From the NCBI GenBank assembly GCA_031551135.1, contig JAVBOA010000016.1:20007-84006 (forward strand): a DNA stretch of 64,000 nt. The letters are read 5' to 3'. This document shows, in pieces, positions 8,939 through 16,978 of the stretch (its first letter is position 1; every line of letters begins with the position of its first letter). Made by a program: the position numbers and the translations under genes. Below the pieces are notes generated by a model, which saw only the letters and a list, made by a program, of their open reading frames with translations, searched no databases and was not told the origin of the DNA. This stretch comes from JAITVM01 sp031551135. Lineage in GTDB: Bacteria > Bacillota > Clostridia > Lachnospirales > JAITVM01.

Positions 8939-9967
8939 TTATCTGTATGCCAATTTAGAATCTTTGTGCAGATTTTTTACGGTATCACGGTTTATAAAAA
9001 TTGTACAAACTTCGGTTTTTGTAATTGTATTGCTCGGGTTTTGGATTAAATCAACAATGCGGCGAACCGCCAAACGCCCCATTTCTTGATTAGGCACACG
9101 AATTGTCGTGAGCGGCGGATATGAAATTTGGCTGAACGGCAAATCGTCAAAACCGATAACCGAAATATCATCGGGAATATGGTATCCTCGTTCTTGAAGT
9201 GCTTTCATTGCGCCAAGTGCGATAATATCATTGTCCGCGAAAAAAGCTGTCGGCAGTTTCGAGCATTTGTCCAAAAGCGAAAGCATATCTCGGTACGCGC
9301 CGTTTATTGTTGTAGAAATAGTGAAAATATATTCATCTTTGACCGGCAATTGATTTTTTCTAAGCGCATGTTTAAAACCCATGCTTCTGTATGAAAAAGC
9401 TTTAATCCGGTAAGCTCCTCTTAAATAACCGATTTCTTTGTGACCGTTCTCGATTAAAAATTCGGTAGCTTTCCGTGCAGAATCAACATTATTGATTAAA
9501 ACAGCATTAAAAGTCATCGATTCCACCCAATTATCCAAAAGAACAACGGGAGTTTTTGCCATTTTGAAAGGCTCGATATCTTCATCTGTTATTTCTGTTC
9601 CCAAAATCACCGAAGCTGATTCGACATCCATAATCAAATCTTTAATATTTTGTTTATAATTACGGTCCCTTTGGTCGAGATTATAAATCACCATTTCATA
9701 TCTGCATTGCCTGCATTCTTGCTCAAATCCGTTTATCAGAAATGTAAAAAATGGCGTATCGTCAATTATCAAACCGTTCTTTTTAAAAATCACCAATTTT
9801 ATTTTAGAAATCGAGTTTTCGTTAATATAACCGATTTCTTTGGCGACTCTGAAAATTTCCGAAACAGTTTGCTTGTTGACCCCTGCTTTATGATTAAGCG
9901 CGTTTGAAATCGTGGCAGGCGAAAACCCTGTAATTTTACTGATATCATTTATATTGACTTTGCTCAT
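8939..9967 (-). CDS. LacI/PurR-family transcriptional regulator, probably controls the adjacent sugar operon
   Basis: 342 residues. The N-terminal helix-turn-helix (residues about 3-25, VNINDISKITGFSPATISNALN) and hinge are typical of the LacI family; residues 60-330 form the periplasmic-binding-protein-like effector domain (VIGFDDLPFSQISYPPLTTI is a hallmark stretch, here split as IGFDDLPF and PPLTTIRVP). It should repress by binding a palindromic operator and release on a sugar signal. It is transcribed divergently from the isomerase/transketolase/ABC operon across a 459-bp region, which makes that operon the likely target. I could not pick out a convincing LacI-type operator by eye. Confidence 0.9.
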   Translation of the reverse strand: MSKVNINDISKITGFSPATISNALNHKAGVNKQTVSEIFRVAKEIGYINENSISKIKLVIFKKNGLIIDDTPFFTFLINGFEQECRQCRYEMVIYNLDQRDRNYKQNIKDLIMDVESASVILGTEITDEDIEPFKMAKTPVVLLDNWVESMTFNAVLINNVDSARKATEFLIENGHKEIGYLRGAYRIKAFSYRSMGFKHALRKNQLPVKDEYIFTISTTINGAYRDMLSLLDKCSKLPTAFFADNDIIALGAMKALQERGYHIPDDISVIGFDDLPFSQISYPPLTTIRVPNQEMGRLAVRRIVDLIQNPSNTITKTEVCTIFINRDTVKNLHKDSKLAYR

Positions 9968-10190
9968 TTAACACCTCTGACATATAAAATATTTACATAA
10001 TGCTATCATAATTTTTATTTCTCGTCTATTAATCAATATCACAAATATTTTAATTATGTCGGTTTGTTTTTTAACAATATAGCTCTTTATTTTATTATTT
10101 TTAAATCAACGCAGGATTAAATTAATCATAATTTACAAATTGAATTTAATTTTATAATACTATATAAACAAAAAATATTATATGAAAATA

Positions 10191-10222
10191 ATTTATATAA
10201 ATATTTATATAAATATTTATAT
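10191..10222. repeat. 12-bp tandem repeat ATTTATATAAAT, 2.7 copies
   Basis: Two perfect copies plus 8 bp of a third. Each unit is itself nearly palindromic. It may be a regulator-binding or DNA-bending site, or simply AT-rich slippage. Confidence 0.6.
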
Positions 10223-10342
10223 TTTTGAGCCGCAAAACTTGAAAAATTGTAAATTATATGAAATTTACTTGTGAATTATATACAAAAATTCTGAAATTAT
10301 TCTTATATTTTTAATAAAAATTTGGATATTGGTAATTTATTA

Positions 10343-10370
10343 TTGAAATTATATATAAAATATTTATAAT
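10343..10370 (+). promoter_or_regulatory. Candidate sigma-A promoter of the sugar operon
   Basis: TTGAAA, 16-bp spacer, perfect TATAAT, ending 56 bp before the first gene's ATG. This is the best promoter match in the divergent region. Confidence 0.5.
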
Positions 10371-10426
10371 TATATTTATAAATATTTCGACGTAATGTAT
10401 TGTGGAAAGTTTTTAGGAGGAAGAAG

Positions 10427-11827
10427 ATGGCGAAAATTAAAATTGGTTTTGCACCTACCAGAAGAAGTATTTTTAGCGCGCCGGACGCGATAAAATACCG
10501 GGGATTGACCGCTGACCGTTTAAAAGAACTGGATATTGATTTTGTTGACATAATGGATATTAACGAAGAAGGACTTCTATATAATGATGACGATATGCAG
10601 AAAATCGCCGCCAAATTTAAAGCGGAAAAAATAGACGGTTTGTTTTTGCCGCATTGTAATTTTGGTACGGAATATGTTTGCGCCAGACTTGCCAAAGAAC
10701 TCGGCGTTCCTGTTTTATTATGGGGACCATTGGATGAAAGACCGGACGAAAACGGAGTTCGCTTGAGAGATACCCAATGTGGACTTTTCGCAACAGGAAA
10801 AGTTTTGAGACGCTTTAAAGTTCCGTTTACTTATATGACGAATTGCCGCTTGAATGATCCTGTTTTTGAAAGAGGACTGCGAGATTTTATGGCGGTTTGC
10901 AATGTTATTAAGACATTCAAAAAAATTCGTATACTTCAAATTTCCACTCGTCCTTTCGATTTTTGGACAACAATGTGCAACGAAGGCGAGCTTTTGGAAA
11001 GATTTAATATACAGCTTTCTCCTATCCCGATGCCGGAACTTACAGACAGAGTAAAAGCAGTCAAACAAGAAGGCACTGAAGTTAAAAAAGTAATTGAGTA
11101 TTGCAGAAAAAATATGGAAATTAAGATAAAAGACGACGAATTAGAAAATGTTGCCGCCTTGAAAGTTGCAATGAAAGCTCTTGCGGAAGAATACGGCTGT
11201 AACGCCGTGGCGATTCAATGCTGGTATCAATTGCAAAAAGAAATCGGTATTATGCCTTGCGCCGCAAATTCTTTGATGAATAATGAAGGAATCCCTGTTG
11301 TCTGCGAAACCGATATTCACGGCGCGATTACTTCTTTGCTTGTGGAAGCCGCCGGAATGGACGAAAGCAGAAGCTTTTTTGCGGATTGGACGATTAGGCA
11401 TCCTGATGTTGAAAACGGCGAATTGTTGCAGCACTGCGGGCCTTGGCCGATTTCGATAGCAAAAGAAAAAGCAAAACTGACTTATCCGCTGGCCTTTGAG
11501 CATCCGGGAAGTATTACCGCCGAAGCGCGTCACGGCGAACTCACGCTTTGCAGATTCGACGGCGATAACGGCGAATATTCTTTGCTTTTAGGCAACGCCA
11601 AAGGAATCGAAGGACCGAAATGCATGGGGACTTATATTTGGATAGAAGTTGAAAATATAAAAAGGTTGGAAGAAAAAATCGTAACAGGCCCGTATATTCA
11701 TCACTGTGTCGGTATACATAAAAATGTTGTTCCGGTTTTATACGAAGCTTGTAAATATATTGGAATCAAAGCCGATTTATATGACCCAATCGAGGAAGAT
11801 GTAAAAGCTTATCTTCGTGGAGAATAA
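10427..11827 (+). CDS. Sugar isomerase of the L-fucose/L-arabinose isomerase family; candidate D-apiose isomerase
   Basis: 466 residues from the ATG at 10427, 6 bp after TAGGAGG. The fold resembles L-fucose isomerase-like proteins: an N-terminal Rossmann-type domain (1-170), a central domain with the likely metal ligands in the VVCETDIHG region (about residues 300-308), and a C-terminal domain with the GPYIHHCVGIH motif (about 423-433). Such enzymes interconvert aldoses and ketoses using a divalent metal. The following genes (split transketolase, FGGY kinase, ribose-type importer) match the published D-apiose route, in which an isomerase forms D-apulose. I am not certain that the characterised apiose isomerase belongs to this family. 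Another rare pentose or deoxysugar is possible. Confidence 0.75.
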   Translation: MAKIKIGFAPTRRSIFSAPDAIKYRGLTADRLKELDIDFVDIMDINEEGLLYNDDDMQKIAAKFKAEKIDGLFLPHCNFGTEYVCARLAKELGVPVLLWGPLDERPDENGVRLRDTQCGLFATGKVLRRFKVPFTYMTNCRLNDPVFERGLRDFMAVCNVIKTFKKIRILQISTRPFDFWTTMCNEGELLERFNIQLSPIPMPELTDRVKAVKQEGTEVKKVIEYCRKNMEIKIKDDELENVAALKVAMKALAEEYGCNAVAIQCWYQLQKEIGIMPCAANSLMNNEGIPVVCETDIHGAITSLLVEAAGMDESRSFFADWTIRHPDVENGELLQHCGPWPISIAKEKAKLTYPLAFEHPGSITAEARHGELTLCRFDGDNGEYSLLLGNAKGIEGPKCMGTYIWIEVENIKRLEEKIVTGPYIHHCVGIHKNVVPVLYEACKYIGIKADLYDPIEEDVKAYLRGE

Positions 11828-11854
11828 TTCTTTTTGGGAAGGAAAGGCGAAAAA

Positions 11855-12685
11855 ATGAATCTCTTAAAATGTAAATCTTTTGAACTTAGGCAATATGTTT
11901 TAGATTTGATTTGTAACGCAAAAGGCGGACATATCGGCGGAGATTTCAGCGTTATGGATATGCTTGTGATTCTCTATTATAAACATATGAATATTTCGCC
12001 GGAAAATATAAATAATCCGAATCGTGATATTTTTGTTTTAAGCAAAGGTCATTCGGTAGAAGCATATTACGCTGTTTTGGCAGATAGAAATTTTTTGGAT
12101 AAAGAAGATTTGATGAGCAATTTTTCTAAATTCGGCTCTAAATATATCGGACATCCGAATAATAAATTACCCGGTGTGGAAATGAACTCAGGCTCTTTGG
12201 GGCACGGTCTTCCGGTTTGTGTCGGAATGGCGCTTGCTTCCAAAAAGAAAAATATCATAAACCGTGTTTATACAATTATGGGCGACGGCGAGCTTGCGGA
12301 AGGTTCGGTTTGGGAAGGCTTCATGGCAGGAGCGCATTTTAAATTGGATAATCTTTGCGCTTTTGTTGACCGCAATAAATTGCAGATTTCCGGAAATACC
12401 GAAAATGTTATGGCGCATGAGGATTTGGAAGCACGGATAAATGCTTTCGGATGGCATGTAATCCAAGTGAACGGACATGATTTCACCGAATTGGATGCGG
12501 CTTTGGAAGAAGCCAAAAATATAAATAAACCAACGGCGATAATCGCTAACACGATAAAAGGTTTCGGCGGCGGCGAAATCATGGAAAATAAAGTGCCTTG
12601 GCATCATAAAGTTCCGAATTCCGAAGAATATAAAATTATTTCGGAAGAGCTTTTGAGACGGAAGGAGGCGGCGGAAAATGAATAA
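11855..12685 (+). CDS. Transketolase N-terminal (TPP-binding) subunit; candidate apulose-4-phosphate transketolase subunit A
   Basis: 276 residues from the ATG at 11855, which follows GGAAAGG; an upstream in-frame TTG at 11834 has no good ribosome site. It corresponds to the first third of a full transketolase. It carries the cofactor motif GDGELAEG with NKLQISG, the GHGLPVCVG stretch and several His expected in the active site (GHS, GHP, GHG). It needs the pyrimidine-binding subunit encoded next. Split transketolases are common for central metabolism, but the position inside a sugar-import operon between an isomerase and a sugar kinase suggests a dedicated role, as in apulose-4-phosphate cleavage. 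It overlaps the next gene by 8 bp, so translational coupling is likely. Confidence 0.87.
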   Translation: MNLLKCKSFELRQYVLDLICNAKGGHIGGDFSVMDMLVILYYKHMNISPENINNPNRDIFVLSKGHSVEAYYAVLADRNFLDKEDLMSNFSKFGSKYIGHPNNKLPGVEMNSGSLGHGLPVCVGMALASKKKNIINRVYTIMGDGELAEGSVWEGFMAGAHFKLDNLCAFVDRNKLQISGNTENVMAHEDLEARINAFGWHVIQVNGHDFTELDAALEEAKNINKPTAIIANTIKGFGGGEIMENKVPWHHKVPNSEEYKIISEELLRRKEAAENE

Positions 12686-13607
12686 TATCCCAAATAGGCA
12701 AGCGATTTGTGAAATTCTTATGGAACATGCGAAAAACGACAAAGATATTATTGTTTTATGCAGTGATTCAAGAGGTTCAGCTTCACTTGCACCGTTCGCA
12801 GAAGCGTTTCCAGATCAGTTTTTGGAAGTAGGTATTGCTGAACAAAATTTAGTAAGCATTTCGGCAGGTCTTGCTAAATGCGGAATGAAGGCTTTTGCGG
12901 CTTCTCCGGCTTGCTTTATATCCACACGAAGTTTTGAACAGGTGAAAATTGATGTGGCTTATTCGAATACAAATGTAAAACTAATCGGCATAAGCGGTGG
13001 AATATCCTACGGCGCGCTTGGAATGAGCCATCATTCGGCGCAGGATATTGCGGCTATGTCAGCGATTCCGAATATGCGTGTTTATTTGCCAAGCGATAGG
13101 AATCAGACGAAATGCCTTATCGAGGCGCTTTTGAAAGACGAAAAACCTGCTTATATCAGAGTAGGGCGAAATGCCGTGCCCGATATTTATGACGAAAACT
13201 CGATTGAATTTGAAATAGATAAAGCAACGATTATTGAAAAAGGAACGGATATTGCGATAATTGCCTGTGGAGAAATGGTCAAACACGCTCTCGACGCTTC
13301 GGAATTGTTGAAGGTGAAAAATATTTCTACAAGCGTGATTGATATGTATTGCGTGAAGCCGATTGATAAAAAAGCCGTAATCGAAGCGGCAGAAAACGCA
13401 AAAGCCGTAATTACGGTTGAAGAACATTCGCCGTATGGCGGTTTGGGTTCGATGGTCAGCCAAATTATTGCGGCTAATTGTCCGAAAAAAGTAATAAATC
13501 TTTCTCTGCCGGATGAGCCGGTCATTACCGGAAATTCTCAGGAAGCTTTTGAATATTACGGATTAAACGGCGAAGGCATAGCGAAGAAAATCATGGAGAT
13601 ATTGTGA
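12678..13607 (+). CDS. Transketolase C-terminal (pyrimidine-binding) subunit; candidate apulose-4-phosphate transketolase subunit B
   Basis: 309 residues. The ATG lies within the end of the preceding gene and has GGAGGCGG upstream. Domains: pyrimidine-binding domain (about 1-165), with the catalytic Glu in VGIAEQNLV that activates thiamine diphosphate, and the C-terminal transketolase domain (about 180-305, GEMVKHALDASELL and VEEHSPYGGLGS). Together with the preceding subunit it should form a complete two-carbon transferase. The stop overlaps the start of the kinase gene. The tight packing of both halves inside the sugar operon argues for a substrate-specific enzyme rather than the housekeeping one. 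Confidence 0.87.
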   Translation: MNNIPNRQAICEILMEHAKNDKDIIVLCSDSRGSASLAPFAEAFPDQFLEVGIAEQNLVSISAGLAKCGMKAFAASPACFISTRSFEQVKIDVAYSNTNVKLIGISGGISYGALGMSHHSAQDIAAMSAIPNMRVYLPSDRNQTKCLIEALLKDEKPAYIRVGRNAVPDIYDENSIEFEIDKATIIEKGTDIAIIACGEMVKHALDASELLKVKNISTSVIDMYCVKPIDKKAVIEAAENAKAVITVEEHSPYGGLGSMVSQIIAANCPKKVINLSLPDEPVITGNSQEAFEYYGLNGEGIAKKIMEIL

Positions 13608-15094
13608 TGGAAGCTTATGTTTTGGCGGTTGACCAAAGTACGCAGGGGACAAAGGCGTTATTATTCAATGATATCGGAGAAATAATCGCGCGCGAGGATT
13701 TGCCGCATGAGCAGATTATAAATGAAAAAGGCTGGGTTGAGCATAATCCGAACGAAATTTATGAAAATACTTTGAAAATCGTAAAAAAATTAATTGAAGA
13801 TTCGGGAATCGAAACGGATAAAATAAAAGCTCTGGGAATAAGCAATCAACGGGAAACGGCATTGGCGTGGAACAAAGAAACCGGGGAACCTGTATATAAT
13901 GCGATTGTTTGGCAATGCGCCAGAGCTGCGGAAATCTGTAATAATTTGAAAGATTATTCAAGCTTAATAAAAAACAATACCGGCTTGAATTTGTCATCGT
14001 ATTTTTCGGCGGCGAAAATCGCGTGGATTTTGCAAAATGTAGAAGAAGCAACGGATTTAATGCAAGACGGATTATTATGCGCCGGAACAATCGACTCTTG
14101 GCTTGTTTATAAACTTACAAAAGGCAAAGTTTTTAAAACGGATTTTTCAAATGCTTCCCGAACTCAATTGCTTAATCTTTCAGAATTAACATGGGATAAA
14201 AAGATTTGCGGATTATTCGGAATAAATTCGAACTGCCTTGCGGAAATTACAGATTCTGACGGAGATTTCGGATTTACAGATTTTGACGGACTTTTACCGA
14301 AAGCGATTCCGATAAAAGCGGTTATGGGCGATTCTCACGGAGCGCTGTTCGGTCAAGGCTGTCACGAAAAAGGCATGATAAAAGCAACTTACGGAACCGG
14401 TTCTTCGATTATGGTAAATGTCGGCGAAAAAATTTCTTTCAGCGATAGCTTGGCTTCTTCCGTGGCTTATTCCTTTGACGGGCAAGTAAATTATGTCCTG
14501 GAAGGAAATATAAATTATACAGGCGCAGTAATTACATGGCTGAAAGATGATTTGCATTTAATTGAATCTCCAGAAGAGACCGAAGAATTGGCGAAATCGG
14601 CAAATGAAAACGATACAACTTATTTAATTCCGGCATTTTCGGGACTCTCCGCACCGTATTGGGAAAGCAAAGCAAAAGCTATGATTTGGGGAATGACCCG
14701 CACGACGGGCAGAGCGGAAATTGTGAAAGCGGCTCTTGAATCCATTGCGTATCAAATTACAGACGTTATCGAAGAAATCAAAAATTCGTCGGGAATTGAA
14801 ATAAAAGAACTGCGTGTCGACGGCGGCCCGACCCGAAATTCATACCTTATGCAGTTTCAATCGGATATTTCGAAAATTCCGGTTTCCAGACCAAAATATG
14901 AAGAATTGTCGGCGATTGGTGTAGCTTATATGGCCGGAATCACCACAGGAATTTATCAGAAAGATGAAATATTTGCGAAAGAAATCAGAACTGTATTTCA
15001 ATCGACAATGAAAGCTGAATTGCAAGAATGTAAATATGAGAATTGGAAAAATGTTGTTAGACTTGTTATATCTGCATCTCAAAATATAAATTGA
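13607..15094 (+). CDS. FGGY-family sugar kinase; candidate D-apulose kinase
   Basis: 495 residues, start taken at the ATG (13607) with GGAG upstream; a GTG one codon earlier is an alternative. Typical FGGY carbohydrate kinase: N-terminal ATP-binding domain with LAVDQSTQGTKALLF and GWVEHNP, a central YGTGSS-type phosphate loop near residue 265, and the C-terminal domain with RVDGGPTRN (about 405). The family includes glycerol, xylulose and apulose kinases. The closest look is to glycerol- and xylulose-like members, so the name rests on context: isomerase, then split transketolase, then kinase. It phosphorylates the ketose made by the isomerase. An 84-bp gap separates it from the binding-protein gene. 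Confidence 0.85.
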   Translation: MEAYVLAVDQSTQGTKALLFNDIGEIIAREDLPHEQIINEKGWVEHNPNEIYENTLKIVKKLIEDSGIETDKIKALGISNQRETALAWNKETGEPVYNAIVWQCARAAEICNNLKDYSSLIKNNTGLNLSSYFSAAKIAWILQNVEEATDLMQDGLLCAGTIDSWLVYKLTKGKVFKTDFSNASRTQLLNLSELTWDKKICGLFGINSNCLAEITDSDGDFGFTDFDGLLPKAIPIKAVMGDSHGALFGQGCHEKGMIKATYGTGSSIMVNVGEKISFSDSLASSVAYSFDGQVNYVLEGNINYTGAVITWLKDDLHLIESPEETEELAKSANENDTTYLIPAFSGLSAPYWESKAKAMIWGMTRTTGRAEIVKAALESIAYQITDVIEEIKNSSGIEIKELRVDGGPTRNSYLMQFQSDISKIPVSRPKYEELSAIGVAYMAGITTGIYQKDEIFAKEIRTVFQSTMKAELQECKYENWKNVVRLVISASQNIN

Positions 15095-15178
15095 AATATT
15101 GCTAAATAAAAATAATTTGGATTTTATGGGAAAACCCATTAATCATAACGTAATTAAAACTTTGAGGAGGAAATTAAA

Positions 15179-16240
15179 ATGAAAAAGAAAGTGTTAAGCT
15201 TTTTACTGGCAACTATAGTTGGTTTATCAATGACAGCATGCGGAACTACAGCAAATAATACGACAACATCGGAAGCACCTGCGACATCTGAGGCACCTGC
15301 AACTACCGAGACTCCGAAATCGGAAGCTCCTGCTACATCCGAAGCCCCTAAAACAGAAGCTCTGAAAGGCGGCGGCTCGAACATTATGTATATAATTACG
15401 CCGTCTCATTCGAATCCGTTCTTTAAAACAGAAGCGGATCAAGCCGAAATCAAGGCTAAAGAACTTGGCTACGAAGTTAAAAAAGTTTCTCATGACGACG
15501 ACGCAACAAAACAATCAGAATTATTTGATAATGCGATTGCCGATAAAGCGGCGGCTATTGTTTGTGACAATGCTGGTGCCGACGCTACCGTTGCGGCTGT
15601 TCAAAAAGCCAGAGACGCAGGAATCCCTACATTTTTGATTGACCGTGAAATCAATGCAGAAGGCGTTGCTATTTCTCAAATCGTTGCAAATAACTACCAA
15701 GGCGCAAAAGCTATTGCAGAAGTTTTTGTTGAAGCAATGGGCGAAGAAGGCAAATATGCTGAGCTTTTGGGCAAAGAATCCGACACAAACGCAGGCGTTC
15801 GTTCGCAAGCTTTCCACGAAGTAATCGACCAATACGATACTTTAGAAATGGTTGCTCAGCAAACTGCTAACTGGGAACAAACCGAAGCTTATCAAAAAGT
15901 TGAAACAATTTTGCAATCAAATCCTGATATTAAAGGTATAGTATGCGGTAATGACACAATGGCAGTAGGCGCGGCCGCCGCTATCAAAGCAGCAGGACTT
16001 AAAGATATCGTTATTATCGGTGTTGATGGTTCGGACGAAGCTGCCGCAGAAATCAAAGCCGGAACTATGGCGGGAACGGCTCTTCAGCAATGTGCAAGAA
16101 TAGCGGAAATGGCCGTTGAACAAGCTGACAAATATTTAAAAGAAGGCTCTACTGGTTTAGACGAAAAACAATTAGTTGATTGTGTTGCTATTACAAAAGA
16201 CAATGTTGATAAATTATCTGCATTTGTTTTCAAAGGATAA
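15179..16240 (+). CDS. Sugar ABC transporter substrate-binding lipoprotein (RbsB-like)
   Basis: 353 residues, ATG preceded by GAGGAGG. Signal peptide and lipobox (Cys21 in MTACGTT), then an Ala/Pro/Thr/Ser/Glu-rich linker of about 35 residues and the two-lobed sugar-binding domain (about 65-350) of the ribose-binding type (SHSNPFFKTEAD, VSHDDD, GNDTMAVGAAAAIK, IGVDGSDEA). It captures the sugar outside the membrane for the RbsA/RbsC-like components encoded downstream. In the proposed apiose pathway this would be the apiose-binding protein. A GC-rich stem-loop directly after the stop probably raises its mRNA level relative to the genes after it. Confidence 0.92.
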   Translation: MKKKVLSFLLATIVGLSMTACGTTANNTTTSEAPATSEAPATTETPKSEAPATSEAPKTEALKGGGSNIMYIITPSHSNPFFKTEADQAEIKAKELGYEVKKVSHDDDATKQSELFDNAIADKAAAIVCDNAGADATVAAVQKARDAGIPTFLIDREINAEGVAISQIVANNYQGAKAIAEVFVEAMGEEGKYAELLGKESDTNAGVRSQAFHEVIDQYDTLEMVAQQTANWEQTEAYQKVETILQSNPDIKGIVCGNDTMAVGAAAAIKAAGLKDIVIIGVDGSDEAAAEIKAGTMAGTALQQCARIAEMAVEQADKYLKEGSTGLDEKQLVDCVAITKDNVDKLSAFVFKG

Positions 16241-16250
16241 TATTTCGCTT

Positions 16251-16271
16251 GGGTGGAGCTTGTCTCCGCCC
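16251..16271 (+). promoter_or_regulatory. Stem-loop after the binding-protein gene (attenuator or mRNA stabiliser)
   Basis: Arms GGGTGGAG and CTCCGCCC with a short loop, 10 bp after the stop codon at 16240, without an immediate T-run. Such hairpins between a solute-binding-protein gene and the rest of an ABC operon commonly protect the upstream message. Confidence 0.55.
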
Positions 16272-16326
16272 TGTATTCTAAAATTTCTATGTCTTTTTTA
16301 AAAAATTTTAACGGAGCTGAGGCGAA

Positions 16327-16968
16327 ATGAAAAAATCTTTATTGAAATTATTATTAATAACAGCGGTATTATCAACAGCACTAACGGGATGTTTTACGGT
16401 TGTAAAAATCGGTGAAGAAAATAAACTTACCGGTGAAACCGAATTTAATGCTGGTGATAATGTTGCTGAAATTTGGGAATCTGCTGTTTTGCCGGAACTA
16501 AATTCAAAAGCCGTTGAATTGCCGGAATTTTTGAAAGAAGCGAACGGAGATTTGAAATCTCTTGTGGATAAGTACGGGAAATATTCTATGGGTACGTCAG
16601 GCGAAATTAATTATGTCGTAAAAGGCAGCGGAACTGTGGAAGAAGTAAATCAAGAAAAAAAAGCCGGATATATGACGATAAAGCTTGACGCTCATGAAGG
16701 CAAAGAAATCATAAAACTTCAAATCGGGTCTGTTTATAAAGGCTCTTCGGTAAGGGATTCTTTGGATTTTATCAAATTTGGAGATTACAAAAATCAGCAG
16801 GAATGGGCGGCGGTTTCGCAATCATTACATACTGTTATTGATACTGAAATAATTAAAAAGCTCGATTTAGGCGCTTTAAAAGGTAAGCGAATTAATTTTG
16901 TGGGAACATTTACGGCGAACAGTAATGAAGAAATTTTGATTACGCCTGTTGTTCTGACTGTGAATTAG
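16327..16968 (+). CDS. DUF2291-family lipoprotein
   Basis: 213 residues with a lipoprotein signal (Cys22 in LTGCFTV). It resembles DUF2291 lipoproteins, which I know from sugar ABC operons with RbsB-type binding proteins, where they sit beside the binding-protein and ATPase genes. The core (about 45-210) is predicted beta-rich; GTVEEVNQEKKAGYM and ITPVVLTV-like ends are visible. The function is unknown; an accessory role in transport or in assembling the importer at the membrane is inferred from context only. The gene ends 10 bp before the ATPase gene, whose ribosome site overlaps its stop. Confidence 0.75.
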   Translation: MKKSLLKLLLITAVLSTALTGCFTVVKIGEENKLTGETEFNAGDNVAEIWESAVLPELNSKAVELPEFLKEANGDLKSLVDKYGKYSMGTSGEINYVVKGSGTVEEVNQEKKAGYMTIKLDAHEGKEIIKLQIGSVYKGSSVRDSLDFIKFGDYKNQQEWAAVSQSLHTVIDTEIIKKLDLGALKGKRINFVGTFTANSNEEILITPVVLTVN

Positions 16969-16978
16969 GAGGGCATGT

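Larger units (their letters stand above)
9968..10426. promoter_or_regulatory. Divergent regulatory region between regulator and sugar operon
   Basis: 459 bp of extremely AT-rich sequence. It contains a 12-bp tandem repeat (10191-10222) and a good sigma-A promoter near its right end. A LacI operator is expected here but none stands out. Confidence 0.6.

Noticed and set aside
15227..15514. Minus-strand ORFs opposite the sugar-binding lipoprotein gene
   Set aside because: Cys/Arg-rich shadow frames created by the Ala/Pro/Thr-rich linker of the real gene.
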